A DNA stretch of 64,000 nt from the NCBI GenBank assembly GCA_023213395.1, contig CM041465.1:233561741-233625740 (forward strand), in the 5' to 3' direction. Of this stretch, positions 56,806-64,000 are shown piece by piece. The notes below the pieces were generated by a model. The model ran no database searches. It was not told the origin of the DNA and saw only the letters and a list, made by a program, of their open reading frames with translations. Position numbers and translations under genes: made by a program. Source of the DNA: Cycas panzhihuaensis (taxonomy: Eukaryota > Cycadophyta). Within the stretch, counting starts at the first letter, position 1; the number at the start of each line of letters is the position of its first letter.

Positions 56806-57687
56806 TTAGGCAAATTTGACATCATTCCCTTTGAAAAGAATTTTTAGTAAATCCATACAGAATTTGCAATAGGTTTTTTTAGGAAAGTCATAACTAACAA
56901 AAACTGCTACAACCTTGTTTTAAATTTTGACTTATTCTAAGTTACAAGTCAAAAGTTATAGTGCAATTGGGGAAGTGACATGGGTTAATTTTGTCTATTT
57001 AAAAATTATTTTACGTAAGCATTGATGAGGCATGTTTTTTAAGTAATATTATGTTGCCAAAATTTTCATTGAGAGTATACATTGAATAACTTCCTTGTGT
57101 TCTCTGAGGATTATTTTAGAGCACTAGACTTGAATCGAGAAAAGAATTAGAGAGTGATACATACCCAGATCTCAAAACTTTGAACTAAGAGGCAAGAGCC
57201 ACTATCATAGATCTTGCATGCTAAAATTCCTCTAGACTCTCAATTATTCTTGTGATTTCATTGACTTTTTGTTTCCCTTTGTTCTTGGAAATTAGTTGTT
57301 TCGTCTTTCACACATTATTATCTCCTTTACACTTGCTTTCTTCCCACATTTTTTGATTTGCTCTACTGGAGGATCCATTAAGGGGATAATGGTAGGAGTG
57401 GACTATCATTTAGACTCATTTGTGGTGTTTGAGACCACATCTGAGGCCATTTTTACAATAGAATTACATTTGTTACTTTAGGCATAATAGTTTTATTTGA
57501 TTAAATGCAATTTTCATGCATCTTCTCTTTGCATGAAGGTTAACCTGGAGGTGGAGGAGAGCATTGACTCTTATATTTATCTTGTAGGTGGAGGAGAATA
57601 CTTGAAGAAGACTCTTGTTCTCTTTCACTCATCTTACCTGCCTATTGGACAAGTTTCATATTGTTTGATTTGTTCTAGGTTGCTCTT
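56806..57687. other. No feature recognised
   Basis: AT-rich sequence left of copia-C. Short open frames only. Confidence 0.4.
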
Positions 57688-57896
57688 TGTTAAAACCAGA
57701 CCTTTATGTGGAGGGAAAAATTGATTGATTTCATTACAAGTGGAATTCCTCTTTAAATATATATCAAAGCTTTGTAACTATTACAAGGCTAATTGTAATC
57801 AATCATGAGTACTAAATTTATATTAGGTGTTTCATAATGAGGGGTTGATAGCATTACCCCTTTAATAGTCTTAGGACAAAACATTATATTCTATCA
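57688..57896 (-). repeat. copia-C 3' LTR
   Basis: Minus strand tgatagaatataatgttttg ... ttttaaca, about 209 bp. Its start differs from the copia-A LTR by few bases. The purine tract aagataggg (57905-57897 on the minus strand) abuts it. Confidence 0.8.
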
Positions 57897-57905
57897 CCCT
57901 ATCTT

Positions 57906-59400
57906 AATATTTTATCCTTTTCAATCCTATTCTATCTTTGAGAACTTGAAAATTTTCTCTGCCAAGTGGTTTTTTTAAAATATCTACAACCTGATTTGTT
58001 GTGGGACAATATGTTAAGTCAACCTCCTTGTTTTGCACTTTTTCTCAAATGAAATGATGATGTACTTCTATATACTTTGTTCGTGCATAAAGAATGGGGT
58101 TTTTGGTCAACTTCATTGTGCTATGATTATCACATAGTAAAGTTGTTAGTCCTTGTTGTAGTTGATTTATATCCATTAATAATTTCTTGAGCTAAAATGC
58201 TTCACATGTTGTATTGACTGCCGACTTATATTCTGCTTTAGTTGATGAAAGAGAAACTATTAGTTGCTTTTTGTTACACTAGAAAACAACAGTTGTGCCC
58301 AAGAAGAAACAATATCCATTGGTAGATCTCATATTTTCTTTGTCTCCTATTCAGTTAAAATCATAGAACCCCAACAATTGAGTTAACTTCTTTTTGGTAT
58401 ATATCGGTTTTCGATCCACAGTTCCTCTCAGATATTTGAGTGTCCTTTTGGCAGCTTTCCAATGTCTTATTCTTGGCTCCTGTATATATCTAGAAACCAA
58501 ACTCACTGAGTGTGAGATGTCAAGTCTTGTGGCAGTGAGATAGATCAAGCTTCCAATCAACTGTTTGTATAGGGTGATATTAATATTAGGGTTTCCTTCA
58601 TCTAAGATTAAATTGCAATTCATCTCATAGAAGTTGCACATTCATTGCAATTCTCTATTTGAAACTTAACCAACAGATCTCTAATGTATTTGCCTTGTGA
58701 TAGTGTGATTGACTCTTTGTTTTGTTCAATTTTTATTCCCAAATAGTAGTTCAGGGAACCTAAATCTGTCATTTTAAATTCCTTTTCCAGCTAACTTTTT
58801 ATATTTGAGATAGATTCTTTATTATCTCCTGTAAGGATTATGTCATCAACATAGACAACAATTATTAAGATTTTTCCTTTATCTTTTTTACATATAGGTT
58901 GGAATTTGAATTGCATCTATGAAAACCATTTTGTGACAAACGTTTATCTAACTTAGCATACCAAGCTCTAGGAGCTTGTTTTAACCCATACAGAGCCTTC
59001 TTTAGCTTACATACTAGATGTTCTTGTCCTTGCTTGATATAGCCTTTTGGTTGCTGCATGTAGACCTCTTCCTCCAGATCTCCATTTAAGAAGGTATTTT
59101 TGACATTTAATTGGTAAATTTCCTAATCGTTTTGAACTATTAGTGCAATCACTATTCTAATAGTATTCAATTTAGCCACAGGAGATAATGTTTCATCAAA
59201 ATGAATCTTAATAGTTTGAGTGTATCTTTTTACCATAAGTCTAGCTTTGAACTTTTCTATTTTGCCATCAACTCCTTCTTTTACCTTGTATACCCATTTA
59301 TAATTGACAACAAGTTTATTGGAAGGTAGCTTAACTAGATCCCAGGTTTGATTTTTGGTAATGCCATCCATTTTTGCATTCATTATTGATCTCTATTCTA
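57906..59400 (-). pseudogene. copia-C reverse transcriptase and RNase H
   Basis: From the right: 'MNAKMDGITKNQTWDLVKLP' and 'YKWVYKVKEGVDGKIEKFKA' (59383-59123), 'LKKALYGLKQAPRAWYAKLD' (59059-58865), an intact YVDDIILTGDN box near 58856-58825, 'QLIGSLIYLTATRLDISHSV' (58641-58351), and the C-terminal 'LTKNPILYARTKYIEVHHHF' near 58110-58045. Stops and shifts separate the pieces. Confidence 0.88.
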
Positions 59401-59817
59401 CATGTTCCTTTGCTTCTTCCAAGGATTTGGGCTCTAATCTACTAAAGAGAGATTAATATTGTTGATTTCTAGTCTTGTGTGTGAAAATATCTTCGTTCCT
59501 TTCTTCTATGATTTTGATGTATCATTTTGGTACTTTCTTCTCTTTTTTTGTTCGTTTAGTGATCAACTCTTTAGAGGATTGTTCTCCTTCTATAAGAGGA
59601 GTGGATTCTGACTTTTTTTGATAAGGTAAAATTAAATTGAAGGGGTTTTAACTAGGTCCCCAAACCTTGTACATCAAGGCCATACGGCTGAAAAAAGATA
59701 ACCATGACAGGCCCATGGTCTAGCCCAGATATAATCCTCTCATCCTCCCCTCTCTACCTCCCCGATATGAGCATCAAACCTGACTAGTCTCAGTAACTCT
59801 TCCGGATAACCTTCCTT

Positions 59818-60230
59818 CTAGATTTTTGTTCTTTTGTTTATCACGGCCCAGTTTGCCAACCAGTCTGCAGCCGAATTCCCTTCCCTATAGGTGTGCTGGA
59901 TCTGGACACCATTTTTAGAGCTCAGAACATCTTGGACATCCATGATAATATCTATGTTGTCCCACCCAAGATCTGCTTCCCCTCTTAGACAATTTATGAC
60001 ATACATAGAATCACCTTCTATGATCACCTTCTACGCTCCCTCCTCTTCCATCAGATCTGTCGCCCTCAACATGGCCCGCACCTTGGCCTTCTGGTTCGAA
60101 TGGATACCTAAGTACTTCGTAAAAGCCCATTTCAAGTTTCCCACATGATCCCTACATAGACCTCCCCCTCCCGCCTCTCCGGGATTACCTTTGGTTGCCC
60201 CATCAAAATTAATTTTTTCCTAGGTTATGT
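59818..60230 (-). pseudogene. LINE RNase H domain (RVT_3 type)
   Basis: 'INFDGATKGNPGEAGGGGL' (first catalytic Asp), 'KAKVRAMLRATDLM' (the usual Ala-Glu of this motif is Lys-Val here), 'VIIEGDSMYVINCL' (second Asp) and 'QIHTYREGNSAADWLAN'-like end, here 'HTYREGNSAADWLAN' (last Asp). One stop near 60032. A C-terminal RNase H is known in a subset of plant L1 elements. Loss of the Glu suggests inactivity. Confidence 0.82.
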
Positions 60231-60297
60231 CTGGAGGGCTCCATCTAGTTGTACTCCTCCTCTCTCTACCTCCTTTCGGGGGAACTACACCCCAGTC

Positions 60298-61420
60298 CTA
60301 CAGAATCCCAACTTCCACTTTAGGGATCCTGTCTTCCTTTGGGGGGACCAGCATCTCTGAGATACCCTTCTTGATCTCAGCGAGCAGGATCACACTATCC
60401 TTCTCTTTACCTTCAAAAATCCTCCTGTTTCGTTCTTTCCAGATATACCAGGAGCCTACCGAGAAGATCATCTTCCAGAGGCTAACAAGGGTTTTGCTTT
60501 TGAAAGGAGAGATCCAGGCTAACCACTGATCTTTTAGGGACTGTGATGACACCCAAACTAGGTCCAGCCTGGACCAAATTTCGCTCCAAATACCACTAGT
60601 ATAAGGGCAGTGGATACACATATGATCCAGGGATTCAGCTTCCATCTTGCATAGAACACATCTATTCGCCAACTGGAAGCCCCTTTTCGAAAGGTTATCC
60701 ATCATGAGTATTTTGTTTTGAAGGCATAGCCACCAAAAAGCTGCGATCTTCGGGAGCATCCCCATCTTCCAGACCCCAGCTAGTAAATCATTCCTATCCC
60801 AGCCCTCCCTGATCATCATCAAATTATAACCGCCATCAGATATGATCCTCACATGAAAGGGACCAAACCAGAATATCTGGCAAGGACCGCTTTGGAATGT
60901 ACTAGTTTTCTAAAACCACCCTCACTCTGTGGATCTCCCCCTCTAGGTCATGCAACTCCTCAAACGATCTCCAACACCTGTCCTTTCCCTGCCCCACCCA
61001 ATAATTCTTTACACTAGACCCATAGCTATTCACGACATCGCTCTTCATGGTGCCGATATTAGGCAAGTCCTCTAGTTTTGAGTTACCACACCATTTGTCT
61101 TCCCAGAACCTTATGCTCTCTCCATCCCCCAGTTTCCAACGCACGCCATCTCGCAAAAGAGACCGCGAGGACCGAATGGCCTTCCAAATAGGGGATCCTC
61201 AGCATGTGTCCTCCTCCATTAGAAAATGATTGTCCCCAAGGTACTTCCTTGCCATAATTCTCCCCCATACTGATCTGGCTTCTTTGATGAGTCTCCACCC
61301 CGTCTTTACCTATAGAGCTTCATTGAATAGGCCCAACCTTCTAACGGTGAGACCTCCCGCCTACTTAGGCTTACAGACCTTCTCCCAAGACACTAGGTGG
61401 ACTCTCGTTTTGTCTTCAGC
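60298..61420 (-). pseudogene. LINE ORF2 C-terminal region with zf-RVT zinc domain
   Basis: Continuation after the stop following 'MKRFLW' at 61424. 'DGVRWKLGDGESIRFWEDKW' (about 61156-61097) is the usual post-RT motif. 'LPKIAAFWWLCLQNKI' and 'CVLCKMEAESLDHMCIHCPY' (about 60760-60608) form the zf-RVT Cys/His cluster. Stops at about 61371, 61200 and 60900. Confidence 0.85.
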
Positions 61421-61423
61421 TCC

Positions 61424-63939
61424 TTACCAAAGAAATCTCTTCATAATTCCTTCCAATGTAGAAATAACCACATTCGGCAACTTAAATACGGTCATTTGAT
61501 AGACGGGGATACTCTGCAGGGAGGCCACCACTAACTGAATTTTTCCAGCCCAACTGAGAAGAGCCCCTTTCCAACCCGCCAGTTTCCTGTTGAATCTGCT
61601 CACAATTGGGTCCCACAAATTCTTCCCCATCTTACCCACAAATAGGGGCATACCTAGGTATGAACTAGGGAGTGGGCTCTTGGAGATCTCCAAAACCCTG
61701 TAGATGCTTCTCTGCAGCCTCTTCATTGTATTAATGAAGAAGGCTGAGCTTTTACCCAAATTGATTTTTTGATTTGTAGCTTTTTCGTAAGTCTGTAGAC
61801 CCATTTTTAGGGCCCTGGCCTCCCCTAGGGAGGCCCTGCACAAAAAAATATTATCATCAACAAACTGGTGGTGCACAATATTATCCAAATTTGAGGATGC
61901 TCTCAAACCTGTTATCCTCCCTGACCGTTGGGCCTCCATGGTAGCCCTACCTAACAACTCTGCCATGATGATAAAAAGGAAAGGAAAGAGGGGATCACCT
62001 TGCCTTAACCCCCTGGATCCAGTAACGAAAGGGGTTGACCTCCCATTTATGATCACTGAAAAAGACACCCTAGATATACAACATCTCATCCAATCCCTCC
62101 ATACTTCCCCAAAGCCAAATGCCTCAAGGCAGTCCAGAAGACAGTCCCAAGCCACCCGATCGTAGGGTTTGGACATATCAGTTTTAATTATCATGCCCGC
62201 TTCCTTGCGGTGAATAGTTGAATGCAGGGTTTCGTGGACAGTTATAATACCATCCGTGATCTGTCTTCCTTTAACAAAACCATCTTGGTTAGGAGAAATA
62301 ATAGCCAGGAGGGTCTCCCTGAGACAGTTTGCTAACACTTTGGCCAGAATCTTGTATTTAACATTGCAAAGGCTAATCGGTCTAAAATCCTCCATGACAT
62401 CCGCACCCTCCTTCTTCGGGATCAGAACTAGAAAGGTAGCCTGCCACTCTTTTAGAATTGTCCATCTTAAAAAGAATTCATTAAGCGCCGATATTAGGTC
62501 ATCCTTGATGATCTCCCAATATTCTTGAAAAAATCCAGGAGGAAACCCATCAGGCCCTGGGGCTTTATCCCTACCCATCTTAAATAGGGCCCTCTCGACT
62601 TCTTCCTGGGAGAAGGGTTCTGTCAATTTGCTGTTAAGAGCCTTAGAGACCACTTTCGAGATGTATTGCAAAAGAGCCGCTCTTAGATCATGGTCCTGAC
62701 AACCTAGTTCTGTATATAACTCCTTGAAGTAATTCATCACGATTCCACCGATCTGGTCCTCCGCCTCATGCGTTGCCCCGTCCCTGCTTCGAAGTTTACT
62801 GATCCTGTTATGAGCTCTGTGCTTCAAGGTGGAGAGGTAGAAGAACTTAGTATTTCTATCCCCCTCCCGTATCCACAGCTCTCTGGATTTCTGCTTCCAG
62901 AAAATTTCCTCCCTTGCCAGCACCTCCTCTAATTTCCTGGAGTTGGAATGTTCGAATTGGTCCAAATCCTGGGTTCTTCCTTCGAGCTGGATCCTATCCT
63001 CTATCTCTTTTAACTTTGACAACAGGGCCCCCTTGTTTTTAAAAATGTTTCCAAAGATCTCCCTATTCCAGATCTTGATTTGTTGCTTAATCCAATTCAA
63101 CTTCTTCGAGAACCTGAACATGGTGCAACCCTGAACCAGAACTCCCCACCAATCGTCGATCCTCCCCCTAAGGTCCGGGTGCTTCAGCCACATGAATTCG
63201 AAACGGAAGGGCGCCCCCTTATGGAGACCGGGAACGAACCCCTCAAGAACAAGAGGAGAGTGATCTGATCCAGATTTCGGGAGAGCCTCCAATTTGATGC
63301 CTTCAAAGTGACAAGCCCATTCATAGTTTGTTAACATCCTATCCAATCTACACTGTATGTGATTATGGCCTAGCTGCCTGTTGGACCATGTATACCTAGC
63401 TCCCCTGAGGGGAACGTCCATCAGGCCTCCCATCTGCAAGAATTCACCAAGATCAGACATACTCCTCGTCCAACTAACTTGCCCCCTTTTCTTCTCTTCC
63501 GGGCTAAGGGGAGAATTAAAGTCCCCCGCCACCAGCCATGGGCCTTCCCAGTCTTTATGGACCTGCACCGGTCTTTCCCATAATCTCTTCCTGCCCTCCA
63601 TAGAGGTGGGGGCGTAAATATTTATGATCCAATACTCTTTGTTAGTCCTAACACAGACCAGTCCTACGGTTAAAAAGTGATCATTCTTTCTCACCTCGTA
63701 ACCCCTCCATCTATTCATGTTCCAAAGGGAGGCCAGCCCCCAGAGCCTACTGACCCTACACTAGTCCTCCCTTCTCCCCTTCTCCAGATCTTGTTAATCA
63801 CCTCTCTTTCTTTAGTCTGTTCCAACTTTGTCTCCTGCAAAAGGATAAGACCCGCTCCTGTCCTAATCCTTAAATCTTTCACCAATCTCTGCTTGGATGG
63901 GGCATTTAGCCCCCTAATGTTCCAGGATAATACCTTCAT
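61424..63939 (-). pseudogene. LINE ORF2: AP-type endonuclease and reverse transcriptase
   Basis: ORF2 starts at ATG 63939 ('MKVLSWNIRGLNAPSKQR'), the standard N-terminus of plant L1 endonucleases, with 'GLILLQETKL' (catalytic Glu). A frameshift between about 63770 and 63715 leads to the 764-codon frame: 'GDFNSPLSPEEKKRG' and 'SGSDHSPLVL' (endonuclease Asp/His sites), then RT: 'GRDKAPGPDGFPPGFFQ' (near 62540-62580), 'DFRPISLCNVKYKILAKVLA', 'GLRQGDPLFPFLF' and 'HHQFVDDNIFLC' (catalytic FVDD near 61866-61852). One frame covers most of EN plus all of RT, so the element is fairly young. Confidence 0.93.
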
Positions 63940-64000
63940 GGATATCCTGGAACTACAACCCTCAACCCTTCCTACTCTTGAGGTTAGGGCCTTCTAGCGC

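Larger units (their letters stand above)
57688..59612 (-). mobile_element. Ty1/copia element (copia-C), minus strand, 3' half; split by a LINE
   Basis: Reads leftward: end of the integrase-RT linker (59612-59400), RT, RNase H, purine tract, 3' LTR. Protein and LTR ends place it in the family of copia-A and copia-B. The 5' half is not in the window because a LINE is inserted at about 59613; the rest may lie beyond 64000. Confidence 0.9.
59613..64000 (-). mobile_element. L1-type LINE, minus strand, 3' part (runs off right edge)
   Basis: A non-LTR retrotransposon with endonuclease, RT, zf-RVT and RNase H in ORF2. The 3' end is marked by a short A tail on the minus strand (ttttttt at 59613-59619 on plus), exactly where the copia-C frame resumes on the left. 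The 5' UTR, ORF1 and the second target duplication lie outside the window. Confidence 0.92.

Noticed and set aside
1-64000. tRNA, rRNA or organellar genes
   Set aside because: No cloverleaf-type or conserved rRNA words were recognised; short tRNA-like matches are PBS sites.

Overview
This window is nuclear DNA of a land plant, most likely a gymnosperm. A small part of one plant-type gene (villin) sits in a landscape that is almost entirely retroelements. The gymnosperm reading is inference: it rests on very large, TE-filled spacing, many old decayed LTR elements and a gene whose upstream exons cannot be found. No bacterial, organellar or RNA-gene signal was seen.

Layout. 1-1872: tandemly duplicated fragment of a Ty1/copia gag. 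1873-7158: decayed minus-strand Ty3/gypsy chromovirus (gag, protease, RT, integrase, chromodomain), one LTR whole and one cut. 7159-16358: gene-poor, old DNA with degenerate minisatellites, one possible LTR/PBS remnant, a 165-bp tandem duplication and a fold-back element with 55-bp arms. 16359-21641: complete but dead plus-strand Ty1/copia element (copia-A). 23095-38225: a 15.1-kb minus-strand Ty3/gypsy element (gypsy-B) with a perfect 5-bp target duplication. Gypsy-B carries a coding block with gag-like segments between protease and RT, a GTAC-rich hairpin array and a 3' accessory ORF. Inside it at 25413-30036 is a young, pol-less LTR element with its own perfect target duplication. 38906-42510: hAT-type transposase pseudogene between two 250-bp direct repeats. 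42592-47782: second, older element of the same copia family (copia-B). 49019-52073: the last nine exons of a villin gene, frames intact. 54560-56090: plus-strand gypsy fragment. 57688-59612: minus-strand third copia copy (copia-C), interrupted at about 59613 by a minus-strand L1-type LINE that runs off the right edge.

How the parts relate. The only host gene recognised is villin (actin bundling); everything else is mobile DNA in several nested layers. Rough relative ages from LTR pairs counted by eye: nested pol-less element (4 differences in 360) is youngest, then copia-A (about 12 in 202), then copia-B (about 17 in 191). Many premature stops in the copia copies are explained by single C-to-T or G-to-A changes, as expected for methylated, silenced repeats.

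Most interesting points: the gypsy-B architecture (internal gag-like block, unusual FLDD RT motif, 3' ORF, CGTAC hairpin array), the 262-codon antisense ORF in the pol-less element, and the villin gene end with an 11-nt microexon, a GC-AG intron and no visible upstream exons.
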